From: Geobacter sp. UBA2189
GTDB taxonomy: Bacteria; Desulfobacterota; Desulfuromonadia; Geobacterales; Pseudopelobacteraceae
DNA: 64,000 nt
NCBI GenBank assembly: GCA_002328035.1
Contig: DCVL01000039.1
Span: forward strand, 1 to 64,000
Direction of reading: 5' to 3'
A program made the position numbers and the translations under genes. The notes under the pieces are model-generated. The model was not told where the DNA came from and searched no databases. It was given only the letters and a program-made list of their open reading frames with translations. Of this stretch, positions 18,322-27,622 are shown one piece after another (position 1 is the stretch's first letter; the number at the start of each line of letters is the position of its first letter).

Positions 18322-18351
18322 ATTAACTAACTCGTTTTTAAGCTTTGTCAA
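18322..18351 (-). promoter_or_regulatory. Predicted promoter of the XRE-pilMNOPQ operon
   Basis: On the minus strand a consensus TTGACA (18346-18351) is followed after 18 bases by GTTAAT (18322-18327, four of six matches to TATAAT), about 30 bases upstream of the XRE ATG. The region further upstream is very AT-rich. Confidence 0.5.
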
Positions 18352-18450
18352 TAAATTTTATTAAATTATATACAAATAAAAACAATGTTACTACAGAATG
18401 TATTTGTATATAAACAAACACACATCATATAGGTTAATAAGTTTTTAATT

Positions 18451-20385
18451 TTACTTAATACTCACCCTTCTTACCTCATGTATGTCAGTCAATCCCTGAA
18501 AAACTTTTAAAATTCCATCCTGTTTAAGGCTTGTCATACCATCATGGATCCCCTGAGTACGAATATCATCGGTATCCGCCCTTCGTTTAATCAGATATTT
18601 AAGATGTTCCGTTGCATCAAGAATCTCATGAACACCAAGACGTCCTTTGTAGCCAGACTGCCCACACTGTTCACATCCCTTTGCTCTAGCAAGTCTTATT
18701 TCTTTACAATCAATTCCGGTCAGAGCAAATGCGTCACGTCCATATTCATCAAGTAAATCATCAATCTCGTGTTCATCTGGAGTATATATCTCCTTGCAAT
18801 TAGCGCAAAGCTTACGTGCCAGACGCTGAGCCAGCACGCATAACAATGAATCTGAAAAACTGAAAGGGTCTATACCCATGTCAAGTAATCTGGTTACCGT
18901 TTCAGCAGCTGAATTTGTATGAAGCGTAGAAAAGACCAGATGGCCAGTGAGGGAAGCCTCTATTGCTATTCCTGCAGTTTCTTCATCTCTCATCTCCCCG
19001 ACCATTATTACATCAGGATCAAGGCGCAGGAACGAGCGCAGGGCTGCGGCAAAGGTGAAACCTATTTTCTGGTTAATCTGCACCTGACGCAAGCCTGACT
19101 GTGTAATTTCAACAGGATCTTCGGCAGTCCAGATCTTTCGGTTTGGTGTATTTATTAGTGACAGGCCTGAATGCAATGTAGTTGTCTTGCCCGATCCTGT
19201 TGGACCCACCACAAGCACCAGTCCATATGGACTGTTAACAGCTTTTTCAAAGACCTCTCTATTTCTCTCTGTCAGACCAAGCTGGTTAAAAGAAACGGGA
19301 TCTCCGCTGGTAAGTATTCTGATTACCACATCTTCCATTTGCCCTACGGTCGGCATTGTGGCAACCCTGAGTTCAATATCGAGCGGACCAAATTTTTTGA
19401 AATCCACTTTTCCATCCTGGGGTCTTCTACGATCAGCTATATCGAGATCCGCCATAATCTTTATTCTGGACGGTATGGCATATTTGTATTTATAAGGGAT
19501 CTTCTGATAGACAACGCACTGACCATCAATCCTGATCCGAACAATAACATCCCTCTTGCCTGGATACGGCTCAATATGTATGTCAGAAGCCTTTTTCATG
19601 TAGGCATCATAGATAATCTTGTTAACCAACTTGACAATAACTGAATCCTTCTCAGTTACCTTTTTCACCTCTTCCTCTACCTCAGGCTCGTCAAATGACT
19701 GGGTCTTGTTAAGAAGCTCAGAGATACTATCAGGGACCAGATCGAGGTTAACCTCATCGATAGCTGTTCTGCTTGATGCAAGATCAACACGATACAGAGC
19801 ATTAAGAGCTCCAAATACACTAGCCTCAGATGCTATGACAGAAATAATCTTCAGCCTTATATTATCTTCAAGCTCTCTTATTTCATGCTGTCGCAGAGGC
19901 CTGGCCATAGCAAGGGTAAGAGTGTTACCAAGCATTGATATCGGAACAAGAAGGTGTTTCTGCGCATAAACCGGACTGATATAACGAGCAAGCTCAGGAT
20001 CCAGGGAAAGGGACTTTATTTCAATATAGGGGAGATCATACTGTGCAGCTACTGCTCGAGCCAACCGTTCTTCATCTATCAGGCCAAGTTTTAGTAAGGC
20101 TCGTTCAAAAGGGATATCGTGTTGGCGACTCAAATCTTTAGCCTGTGTAAGCTTCTGCTGATCAGCAATACCTTCTTTCAGAATAATGTCAGCAAGAGTT
20201 CGACGCTTGTTCTTCTGATCCAGCACAAGTGAAAGATCTGCTTCACGAATATGTCCCAAACGGCACAAGACCTGACCTATCGTCTGATCAGGAAAGTTCT
20301 TCTGCATCTCAAGGGCTTCATCTAACTGCCCCTGGCTTATCAAGCCCTGCTCAATGAGTAATTCGCCTATTTTTTTAGTAATCAT
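18451..20385 (-). CDS. GspE/PilB-family secretion or pilus assembly ATPase with MshEN domains
   Basis: A 644-residue assembly ATPase. The first 170 residues contain two MshEN-like units: KKIGELLIEQGLISQGQLDEAL.. with RLGHIREADL, and a second unit of the RALLKLGLIDEERLARAVA type. MshEN domains bind c-di-GMP in some relatives. The ATPase core has Walker A GPTGSGKTTT, Asp box/Walker B with DPDVIMVGEMRD, and a zinc motif CANC...CEQCGQSGYKGR near the C-terminus. It is third in an operon with two envelope proteins and next to, but apparently transcribed separately from, pilMNOPQ. It could power the pilus or a type II-like secretion system; I do not assign a symbol. Confidence 0.92.
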   Translation of the reverse strand: MITKKIGELLIEQGLISQGQLDEALEMQKNFPDQTIGQVLCRLGHIREADLSLVLDQKNKRRTLADIILKEGIADQQKLTQAKDLSRQHDIPFERALLKLGLIDEERLARAVAAQYDLPYIEIKSLSLDPELARYISPVYAQKHLLVPISMLGNTLTLAMARPLRQHEIRELEDNIRLKIISVIASEASVFGALNALYRVDLASSRTAIDEVNLDLVPDSISELLNKTQSFDEPEVEEEVKKVTEKDSVIVKLVNKIIYDAYMKKASDIHIEPYPGKRDVIVRIRIDGQCVVYQKIPYKYKYAIPSRIKIMADLDIADRRRPQDGKVDFKKFGPLDIELRVATMPTVGQMEDVVIRILTSGDPVSFNQLGLTERNREVFEKAVNSPYGLVLVVGPTGSGKTTTLHSGLSLINTPNRKIWTAEDPVEITQSGLRQVQINQKIGFTFAAALRSFLRLDPDVIMVGEMRDEETAGIAIEASLTGHLVFSTLHTNSAAETVTRLLDMGIDPFSFSDSLLCVLAQRLARKLCANCKEIYTPDEHEIDDLLDEYGRDAFALTGIDCKEIRLARAKGCEQCGQSGYKGRLGVHEILDATEHLKYLIKRRADTDDIRTQGIHDGMTSLKQDGILKVFQGLTDIHEVRRVSIK

Positions 20386-20394
20386 ACTAAATCT

Positions 20395-21732
20395 CTATCG
20401 TTCCTGCACTTGATAGCCATGATCATACAAAAAATCTCGGAGGGAACGTTCAACAGGGCGGTCTGTCAGCATCAGGGCACCACCTGCTGAAGTACTGTTT
20501 TCGAGCATAAATCCCGAAATTTCAAATGAATACCTGCCCTTTTGATCAGCGACAAGGAGATGTGAAGTATAACCTGAAGGTAGATCCATCTTTGAAAGAA
20601 GTTTGCTGGCAACTGATTTAAAGGTTTCATCAGATTGCAGAATGACAACTTTATACCCCTTGGTCTCTAAAAGTCGAAATAAAGTATAGGCAACAGGATC
20701 TCCGGAAAAAGTGGCGACAACATAACGCTTTCCGTCACGCTCAAAATATCTGTCTGCGGCAATCGAGAGTGATATGCCGGAATCTGATACCTTGAAAAGC
20801 TCAAGACGTCTGTTTTTTTCTACAGGGACAGCAACTGTTTCAAGCAGCAGATCAACTGCTTTTTCTGGTTCAGAAGGAGAAACATGAACTATTCTGTGAC
20901 GCAATGGGACTGCTGTTTCGGTTGAATCGGCAAAAGGCTCCAACAGTTCAAATCCATGTCTTTTCATGTAATCAGTCAGACGAGGCGAAAAGGCCTGACT
21001 CGAAGTACTTACAAGCATAACCTCATTACGCATTACACTCTCAGCTGTACGTTCAACCTTATAGTCAACTCTAATCTTTAATTGCGGGTCTGTTCCAAAC
21101 GTCATTAGCGGATGTTCTTCTATTGAATAAAAATTACCTGCTGAAAGTAACGCACCAACAAGGGCAGAACCACCTTTTGAGACAGCATTTACTACCCTTA
21201 CGGAGGGATCCCTTTCCTGTATAAGGGTGCTAACCAGAGGTGGAAGGCTGCCATTAGGATCCAACAGTATTTTTTTACCGTCAGCGGCCTTGAAGAGAGG
21301 GTAATGTAAAGGATCTATTGATAAATTAAAGGTGTCTGACTTGAAAACCAGAGGCTGTAATGGTTCTTCACTCTGTGGAAGCATCTTCCTCCAAAAAGAA
21401 CCGACAAGCTTAAGATCAGCTTCTGTTACGGATGAGCTCCGCAGTTCCTTGTCTGACTGTAAAGCAGAATCCCCTTTTTTATCAGAGGTTTTCTGTAATC
21501 TAAGGACAGATCTGCCAGACTTGCCATATCTGCTGTACCCTGCATAATTATTTTTCTTTTTCCCATGGATTGAGCGTGTTGATAATTTTTTAACCTGATC
21601 AGGGTCAAGCTCAAAACGAGGATCCATTGCATCACAAACAGAAGAATAAAAAGAAAAGCCCAAAAGCATCAAAATAGACAACAGAGATGAAACAGAAAAA
21701 CGGATTATGAACATTTCAGATATTAACCTCAT
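20395..21732 (-). CDS. Unrecognised exported protein linked to the GspE-type ATPase
   Basis: A 445-residue protein I do not recognise. It has an N-terminal signal or anchor (about residues 11-36), a basic Ser/Lys-rich region, then an alpha/beta domain. Three spaced segments follow a similar pattern, (L)xxxLxxxGaxV: DYMKRHGFELLEPF, LFRLLETKGYKVVILQ and RDFLYDHGYQVQER, the last being the C-terminus. This suggests a repeated fold of unknown function, probably periplasmic. It overlaps the upstream gene by four bases and lies nine bases before the ATPase gene, so the three are very likely co-transcribed. Confidence 0.8.
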   Translation of the reverse strand: MRLISEMFIIRFSVSSLLSILMLLGFSFYSSVCDAMDPRFELDPDQVKKLSTRSIHGKKKNNYAGYSRYGKSGRSVLRLQKTSDKKGDSALQSDKELRSSSVTEADLKLVGSFWRKMLPQSEEPLQPLVFKSDTFNLSIDPLHYPLFKAADGKKILLDPNGSLPPLVSTLIQERDPSVRVVNAVSKGGSALVGALLSAGNFYSIEEHPLMTFGTDPQLKIRVDYKVERTAESVMRNEVMLVSTSSQAFSPRLTDYMKRHGFELLEPFADSTETAVPLRHRIVHVSPSEPEKAVDLLLETVAVPVEKNRRLELFKVSDSGISLSIAADRYFERDGKRYVVATFSGDPVAYTLFRLLETKGYKVVILQSDETFKSVASKLLSKMDLPSGYTSHLLVADQKGRYSFEISGFMLENSTSAGGALMLTDRPVERSLRDFLYDHGYQVQER

Positions 21733-23075
21733 GGAGTAAAAGTAACAACAAAAGCTCTGATCGAACCTTTTTTACTTCGTTTATAGATGAGTAACTCCTG
21801 CTTTCCCTGAAGCATTCCATGTTCAAGAACAATACCTTGTCTTTTTTCGTATCGTAAGGACTTGTACTTCTCACTGCCTATCAACTCACGTATCACTGAT
21901 TGCAGCTCTGTAACAGAAATTGAACTGTTTTCAATAGCAAGAAGCTGTAAAGCACGTAGGTTGTTTTTTTCATAAAACAGCCGGTAGTCTCTATTTTTTG
22001 AAACATAACGCACCCATCCAGGCTTTTTAGCTGAAAACTCCGGATCATGGCCAGACTTTGGGATAAAAGATGGAAGTGAGACCGGCTGTAAGGCTAGGGT
22101 TGTACTCTTGGCTGCACTTATAGCAGGCTGAACAGGGGCTGTACTCGGTGGATGAACAAGAGCCTGTTTCTTAAGATCTGGCTCTATTTTTATTTTGGAA
22201 ACGGAGCGATTACTAATTAACAGAAACAAACCGCCAACCACCAGAATCAAAAGGATAGCGCCAGCAATAAAGAGTGCCTTTTTCTTTTTTCTATCGCTTT
22301 CTTCAAAGATATTCAGAAATTGCTCTACAGCTATTGAGGCATCATCATCATTTTTTGATTCACCGGTAGGCAGACTCTGCCTGCCAGTGAAAACTTTTTT
22401 TCCTGTAACCCCTTGATTTAAGTTTGGCGCCGGATGTGTAGAGATGCCTTGTCGAGTTTTTTTCTCAGGGGTAGCTGACAGTTTGGATGGTTCCTTCAGC
22501 AACTCTGAAGGAGCTGAAATCAAAGGTTCTTTATCTGGTGCTTTGGAAATATCTATGTATTGGGGTTTAGTCGTTATAGCCTCTTTAACCTCATCTTCAT
22601 CAGAAACTTTGGTGGCATAAACTTCAGACTGCCCTGTATTTAACTTTTGAAGGTCAGCAACAGGTGGCAGTTCTGTAGCTGGACTGTATAACGTATCCCA
22701 TTTTGTACCTAAAAGAGACTTCAACTGATTTCCCAAAGTGTCACAAACAGCTTCAAAAGGAATTGAAAGATCAAGAAGATAACTAAAGAGACCAGGTAGC
22801 GCTCTGGCCTTTTCATTACCTTCATGCATCAGAATAAACTTTGGAGAACCACCTCCCAAGAGCAACTGAATATGGCGAGCAACACTTTCGCCGGTTACTC
22901 CTGCAATCTCCTCCTGAATGCATACAACAACCGGACGCTTCTCGAAAACATCCCTAAGCCCCTGATCAAAATCTGCAAGTAGTTCAATCCTTATCTTCAG
23001 TAACTGCTGAAAATGAACCTTCAGCAGCTCTGCGCGAGGATTATTGGATATAAACAGAAGATTAATCATATTCAC
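21729..23075 (-). CDS. Unrecognised membrane-anchored protein with N-terminal receiver-like domain
   Basis: A 448-residue protein, first gene of the operon. Residues 1-130 look like a degenerate response-regulator receiver fold (INLLFISNNPRAELL.. VVVCIQEE.. KFILMHEG), without an obvious phospho-acceptor Asp in the normal place. A low-complexity linker follows to about residue 260, then one membrane segment (ALFIAGAILLILVVGGLFLL), another Pro/Ala linker and a C-terminal domain of about 100 residues (GWVRYVSKNRDYRLFYEKN..). This resembles a cytoplasm-to-periplasm coupling protein, but that is inference. Its stop overlaps the next gene (ATGA). Confidence 0.78.
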   Translation of the reverse strand: MNMINLLFISNNPRAELLKVHFQQLLKIRIELLADFDQGLRDVFEKRPVVVCIQEEIAGVTGESVARHIQLLLGGGSPKFILMHEGNEKARALPGLFSYLLDLSIPFEAVCDTLGNQLKSLLGTKWDTLYSPATELPPVADLQKLNTGQSEVYATKVSDEDEVKEAITTKPQYIDISKAPDKEPLISAPSELLKEPSKLSATPEKKTRQGISTHPAPNLNQGVTGKKVFTGRQSLPTGESKNDDDASIAVEQFLNIFEESDRKKKKALFIAGAILLILVVGGLFLLISNRSVSKIKIEPDLKKQALVHPPSTAPVQPAISAAKSTTLALQPVSLPSFIPKSGHDPEFSAKKPGWVRYVSKNRDYRLFYEKNNLRALQLLAIENSSISVTELQSVIRELIGSEKYKSLRYEKRQGIVLEHGMLQGKQELLIYKRSKKGSIRAFVVTFTP

Positions 23076-23097
23076 CTGTTTTCTTTAAAGGTTTAAG

Positions 23098-23127
23098 TTT
23101 TTACATCTCTATAGCCATTATTGTCAA
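23098..23127 (-). promoter_or_regulatory. Predicted promoter of the receiver-like/GspE operon
   Basis: On the minus strand TTGACA (23122-23127) and TAAAAA (23098-23103) are 18 bases apart, just upstream of the ATG at 23075. It is back-to-back with the MarR-gene promoter. Confidence 0.45.
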
Positions 23128-23187
23128 CAAACAGCTTCATCATGCAGCAACAGAGGAAATTGAATCAGACAGTACAAAGAAAAAATA

Positions 23188-23216
23188 TTGACAGTATACT
23201 GATATTCAGCATTAAT
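23188..23216 (+). promoter_or_regulatory. Promoter with palindromic operator for the marR-efflux operon
   Basis: A consensus TTGACA (23188-23193) and ATTAAT (23211-23216) are 17 bases apart. A perfect 10-base palindrome, CAGTATACTG (23192-23201), begins at the end of the -35 box, where a bound MarR dimer would block RNA polymerase. AGAGGAGA lies upstream of the ATG at 23250. Confidence 0.55.
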
Positions 23217-23249
23217 ATGTTTTAAAGAGGCAGAGGAGATCACCCGTAA

Positions 23250-23693
23250 ATGTATGATATTGAAAACAGTATAGGATTTTTACTTGCAAAAGCTCATCAA
23301 CGGGGCTGGGCTCTTTTTTCTGAACAGATAGGACGATATGAACTCACCCCCCCTCAGTTTAGTGTTTTGGCTTTTCTGTGGAAAAAAGACGGCCTTACAC
23401 AAACAGAATTATCCGATAAAACACAGATAGACAGGACAACCCTAGGCGGGCTCATAGACCGGCTTGAAAAGATAGGCATGCTGGAACGCAAGGCACATCC
23501 GCAGGACAGGCGCGCCCATCTTATCTATCTTACCGAAAAAGGTAAGAGCCACTCTAAAGAACTGACCGATATCGCCAACGATGTACTTGATCGTTTTCTC
23601 ATTGGTTTGAGCAATTACGAGAAGGAAGATCTGACCCGTATGCTCAATATTTTACGCAAAGAAAGGAGCGGGAATGAGAAGAGTTATTTATAG
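23250..23693 (+). CDS. MarR-family transcriptional regulator of the efflux operon
   Basis: A 147-residue winged-helix MarR protein. The DNA-binding region TQTELSDKTQIDRTTLGGLIDRLEKIGML leads into the wing with the family signature HPQDRRAHLIYLTEKG. It is the first gene of the operon, and its end overlaps the TolC-like gene by 20 bases. Most likely it represses its own operon and is released by a drug or aromatic ligand, as is usual for MarR/EmrR; the ligand is unknown. Confidence 0.92.
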   Translation: MYDIENSIGFLLAKAHQRGWALFSEQIGRYELTPPQFSVLAFLWKKDGLTQTELSDKTQIDRTTLGGLIDRLEKIGMLERKAHPQDRRAHLIYLTEKGKSHSKELTDIANDVLDRFLIGLSNYEKEDLTRMLNILRKERSGNEKSYL

Positions 23694-24945
23694 TCTGCTA
23701 CTCTTTCTGCTGCCTGTAAATACCATGGCAGCCTCTCTTACACTTGATGAATGCCTCTCCATGGCAAAGAAAAACAACCCATCCCTCCGTTTGTTACGGA
23801 TGGACAAAGGTATTGCATCCAGGATAATAGATCAGAGTGATGCCTCACTCTTCCCAAGGATAGATGCTCAAGCTGCCTACACCCTTCAGCAGGATGCACA
23901 GGCAATGAAGATCAATGGACAGGCTTTTGAGACCCAGCAGGCAACATATCTTTCCGGCTCTGTAGCCATTAATTATACGGTCTATGATTTTGGACGCCGT
24001 GATGCCAGGCGCAAAATAAGCCGCACCAATCTTGATGCTGTGAATTTTAACATTGAAAATCAGGAACATGAGATTGCACTACAGGTGGTAGAAAACTATT
24101 TTGGCATACTTGAAGCAAAAAAAAATATATCTGCAGCAGAAGAAGAGTTAAATACCGTGAAGGAGCATCGTCGAGTCGCCCAAGCACTCTATGATGCTGG
24201 TTCGGTAACCCGAAACGATCTCCTTCAGGCCGATGTCAGGCTTGCAAATGCCAGTCAGCAGCTGCTTGTTCGTAAAAACATGCTGCAAAACCTCTACCTT
24301 CAACTTAATTTTCTGCTTGGACAACAACCTAAAGAACGCCCTGAGCTTATCGAACCAGCAACACCTCAATTGAATGCAGATGCCATTGACAGCACTAACG
24401 CACTTATGCAACGACCGGATCTGCAGGCTCTTCGTAAAGCAACAAGAATTAAAGAGCAGGAGCTTAATCAGACTCGTTCAGCCTTCTACCCTGAGCTATT
24501 CACTCGTCTTTCCATAGATTACCTTGAAAACAACAAATTAAGGGATCAGGCCATATATGCTGCGGCATTTGGTCTAAGGATAAACCTTTTTGACGGTTTT
24601 GCATCTACTGCCGCGAGAGAGAAGGCTGTTGCAGAAAACAGCCGTGCAAGAGAGCAAGTTAGATTTGCTGAAGAACAGGCAGCTCTTGAGATAGCAACAG
24701 TCAAAAACAACCTTCAGGTCGCCTTTGACAGGATAGCCGTAACAAAAGAGTCCATCGTACAGGGGGAAGAAAACCTTCGCATCAACCGGAATCGCTATGA
24801 AGAGAGGGTTGGAACTGCAACCGAGGTTCTTGATGCCCAGACACTGCTGACACAGGCAAGAACAGAACATTATCGCGCTATATACGATTATCAACGAGCA
24901 GCTGCCCATCTCCGCAAAGCAGTCGGCAAGTTGCAAGGAGCTTGA
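23674..24945 (+). CDS. TolC-family outer-membrane efflux protein
   Basis: A 423-residue outer-membrane channel of a tripartite pump. It has a signal peptide (cleavage probably after MAA, about residue 20), then the family opening LTLDECLSMAKKNNPSL. Two copies of the outer-membrane-efflux repeat are visible, with long coiled-coil segments and the conserved YxxG/Gxx strand turns (SVAINYTVYDFGRR and GLRINLFDGF). RBS AAGGAG precedes the ATG, which lies within the end of the marR gene. Its partners EmrA- and EmrB-like proteins follow directly. Confidence 0.93.
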   Translation: MRRVIYSLLLFLLPVNTMAASLTLDECLSMAKKNNPSLRLLRMDKGIASRIIDQSDASLFPRIDAQAAYTLQQDAQAMKINGQAFETQQATYLSGSVAINYTVYDFGRRDARRKISRTNLDAVNFNIENQEHEIALQVVENYFGILEAKKNISAAEEELNTVKEHRRVAQALYDAGSVTRNDLLQADVRLANASQQLLVRKNMLQNLYLQLNFLLGQQPKERPELIEPATPQLNADAIDSTNALMQRPDLQALRKATRIKEQELNQTRSAFYPELFTRLSIDYLENNKLRDQAIYAAAFGLRINLFDGFASTAAREKAVAENSRAREQVRFAEEQAALEIATVKNNLQVAFDRIAVTKESIVQGEENLRINRNRYEERVGTATEVLDAQTLLTQARTEHYRAIYDYQRAAAHLRKAVGKLQGA

Positions 24946-24946
24946 T

Positions 24947-26050
24947 ATGACAGAAGAGAATCAAAGTCCCATTCTACCTGTAGAGGATAAACCGACTGAC
25001 TCTACAAACGCCCCAAAATGGTTCACACGTCAGCGCAAGGCTGCATTAATACTTTTATGCTTTTTCATTGCAGGATGCTGGTTCGGCCTTAGTTGGTTTG
25101 TAAAATCAAGAACAAACATAGATACAGACAATGCATTTATCGAGGCCAGGATCCATCCGGTATCCCCACGGATAAGCGGAACGGTAATAAATCTGTTTGT
25201 ACAGGACAATCAGGTTGTAAAAAAAGGGGATCTGCTTCTTGAACTGGATCCGGCAGATTACAGGATTAATCTTGAGAAGGCAGAGGCGGAACTCGGATTG
25301 GCAAGAAATGAGACCAGTGGTGACAAGCTCCAGGTTGCTGCATCCCGTGCCTCTCTACAACTGGCAAAGGTTCAACAGCAGCAGGCACTTATTGATCTGA
25401 AGCGTGGCAATAACCTGTATAAAAAGGAGGTCATCCCGAAAGAACAGCTCGAAAGGCTCCAAACGGCGTTGAATCTATCGGAAGCAAGGGTTAAGCAGGC
25501 GGAAGAGGCATTACGCAAGGATGAGGCAATTGCAGGTATTGGAGCTGATTCAACAAACGCTGCCAGGATACGAAAACAACAGGCGGTTCTGGCAGATACC
25601 AGACTAAAACTTGGGTATACCCGTATCACTGCACCGGTTGACGGTTATATTACCCGAAAAGGTGTGGAAACAGGAGCCACAGTACAGGCAGGCCAGTCGC
25701 TTATGGCTATAGTTCCACTTAACGAAAGATGGATCACGGCAAATTACAAGGAGAGCCAGTTGACCCATATAAAACCAGGCCAAAAGGTAACCTTTAGGGT
25801 GGATGCCTACCCAAACGAATCTTTTAAAGGGACTGTTGACAGCATAATGGCCGGTACAGGTGCGGCTTTTTCGCTCTTGCCACCTGAGAATGCCACAGGT
25901 AACTACGTCAAGGTTGTACAAAGGATACCTGTAAAGATCCTTATTGATAAGGAGAGCGACCCCAAACAGCTTCTGAGAGTCGGAATGAGTGTAGAACCGG
26001 TCGTACTCACAGGTCGCTCTGCTTCAGCAGTCATCAAAGAACTTTTCTGA
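24947..26050 (+). CDS. EmrA/HlyD-type membrane fusion protein
   Basis: Periplasmic adaptor of the efflux pump, 367 residues. It has one N-terminal membrane span (about residues 30-52), then the biotinyl-lipoyl motif halves (HPVSPRISGTVINLFVQDNQVVKKGDLLLELDP and KLGYTRITAPVDGYITRKGVETGATVQAG, quoted here only as landmarks: ISGTV and ITAPVDG), with a coiled-coil hairpin between them and a beta-barrel after. It sits one base after the TolC gene with AAGGAG in the overlap region. Confidence 0.93.
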   Translation: MTEENQSPILPVEDKPTDSTNAPKWFTRQRKAALILLCFFIAGCWFGLSWFVKSRTNIDTDNAFIEARIHPVSPRISGTVINLFVQDNQVVKKGDLLLELDPADYRINLEKAEAELGLARNETSGDKLQVAASRASLQLAKVQQQQALIDLKRGNNLYKKEVIPKEQLERLQTALNLSEARVKQAEEALRKDEAIAGIGADSTNAARIRKQQAVLADTRLKLGYTRITAPVDGYITRKGVETGATVQAGQSLMAIVPLNERWITANYKESQLTHIKPGQKVTFRVDAYPNESFKGTVDSIMAGTGAAFSLLPPENATGNYVKVVQRIPVKILIDKESDPKQLLRVGMSVEPVVLTGRSASAVIKELF

Positions 26051-26056
26051 AAAATT

Positions 26057-27622
26057 ATGTCATCAGATGCTGTAAAAACGGTCAACAAATGGCTTATAAC
26101 AATCACCGTAATGCTCCCTACAATAATGGAGATTGTGGACACCTCTGTTGCAAACGTCGCTCTGCCCCATATGCAGGGGAGCCTTAATGCCGGAACTGAT
26201 GAAATAACATGGGTGCTCACCTCATATCTGGTAAGCAACGCAGTAGTCCTTCCTATGACAGGCTGGCTTTCTCGCATGTTTGGGCGCAAACGTTTTCTGA
26301 TGACCTGCATTGTTCTCTTTACTCTGGCATCACTCTTGTGCGGAATGGCGCCAAACCTGGCCACGCTGATACTATTTCGCGTGATTCAGGGGGCGGCGGG
26401 CGGAGCCTTAATACCTATAAGCCAGGCGATCCTTATGGAGACCTTTCCACCCAAACAGCAGGGGATGGCAATGGCTATCTTTGGGGTAGGAGCAATGTTC
26501 GGACCTATTGTAGGACCGGCTCTGGGGGGATGGATAACGGATCAACTCAACTGGCGCTGGATCTTTTACATAAATCTGCCCATAGGCATTGTCGCAATAG
26601 TAATGTGCGCTCTGTTCATATTTGACCCTGAATACCTTAAACGAAAGGCAGGCGATTTAATCCGGATTGACTACTGGGGACTTTTTCTATTGACGACCAG
26701 TATGGGGGCGCTTCAGGTTGTACTTGACAAAGGACAGCAGGAAGATTGGTTAAACTCCAGCTTCATAATATCTTTCAGCATAATCACCGTCATTTCGCTT
26801 ATTGCTCTTATCTGGGTAGAACTGGCCCATCCACATCCAATAGTCAATCTCAGGCTTTTCAAGAACCTCTCTTTTTCCGCCGGAAACCTGATCATGTTTG
26901 TTGTAGGATTCTGCCTCTACAGTTCGATAATGCTGATTCCAATGTTTCTTCAAACTCTTATGGGCTATTCAGCCACCGATGCCGGTATGGTAATGGCTCC
27001 AGGTGGTGTAGCCACCCTTGTGACAATGCCTTTTGTTGGGGCAATGCTTGCCAAGCGGGACGGACGGAAGATAGTCCTTGCAGGATTGCTGATAGGTTCT
27101 TTTTCAATGTTTATCATGCAGGGATTAAGCCTGGAAGCCTCTTACTGGGCATTTGTGTGGCCCAGGATAGTCTTGGGAATTGGCCTGGCGATGATCTTTG
27201 TGCCGCTTACGACGGTAACCCTCTCTGTTATACCAAGAGACGAAATGGGGAATGCAACAGGTGTATTTAACCTGCTACGCAATATTGGGGGCAGTGTAGG
27301 AATAGCCATTGCAGCAACCCTGTTGTCGCGCATGTCTCAGCTTTATCAGACAAGCCTTGTGCCGCATATAAATCAGTACAACCCACTTTTCCAGCTTCGT
27401 TTTAACGAATTAAAAAACTCTTTAATTGCAAAAGGTATGCAGGCTACACAGGCAGACCAGACAGCAATGGGAATGTTCTACGGCATGGTTCAGAAACAGG
27501 CCGCCACCCTGGCTTATAACTGGATATTCTTCATTATAGGACTGGCGTTTCTCGGAATAATCCCGCTGCTACTGTTGCTTAAACGCCCAAGACATCAAAC
27601 CGACACAATAGAGATACACTGA
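26057..27622 (+). CDS. EmrB/QacA-type (DHA2) drug:proton antiporter
   Basis: A 521-residue major facilitator with 14 predicted membrane segments. Motif D-like LPTIMEIVDTSVANVALPHM is at the first span, motif A GWLSRMFGRKR is at the loop 2-3, and motif C GPALGGWI at span 5 marks it as an antiporter. With the preceding EmrA-like and TolC-like proteins it forms a tripartite exporter across both membranes. Substrate is unknown. The ribosome site before its ATG is weak, and the gap to the previous gene is six bases, suggesting coupling. Confidence 0.94.
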   Translation: MSSDAVKTVNKWLITITVMLPTIMEIVDTSVANVALPHMQGSLNAGTDEITWVLTSYLVSNAVVLPMTGWLSRMFGRKRFLMTCIVLFTLASLLCGMAPNLATLILFRVIQGAAGGALIPISQAILMETFPPKQQGMAMAIFGVGAMFGPIVGPALGGWITDQLNWRWIFYINLPIGIVAIVMCALFIFDPEYLKRKAGDLIRIDYWGLFLLTTSMGALQVVLDKGQQEDWLNSSFIISFSIITVISLIALIWVELAHPHPIVNLRLFKNLSFSAGNLIMFVVGFCLYSSIMLIPMFLQTLMGYSATDAGMVMAPGGVATLVTMPFVGAMLAKRDGRKIVLAGLLIGSFSMFIMQGLSLEASYWAFVWPRIVLGIGLAMIFVPLTTVTLSVIPRDEMGNATGVFNLLRNIGGSVGIAIAATLLSRMSQLYQTSLVPHINQYNPLFQLRFNELKNSLIAKGMQATQADQTAMGMFYGMVQKQAATLAYNWIFFIIGLAFLGIIPLLLLLKRPRHQTDTIEIH

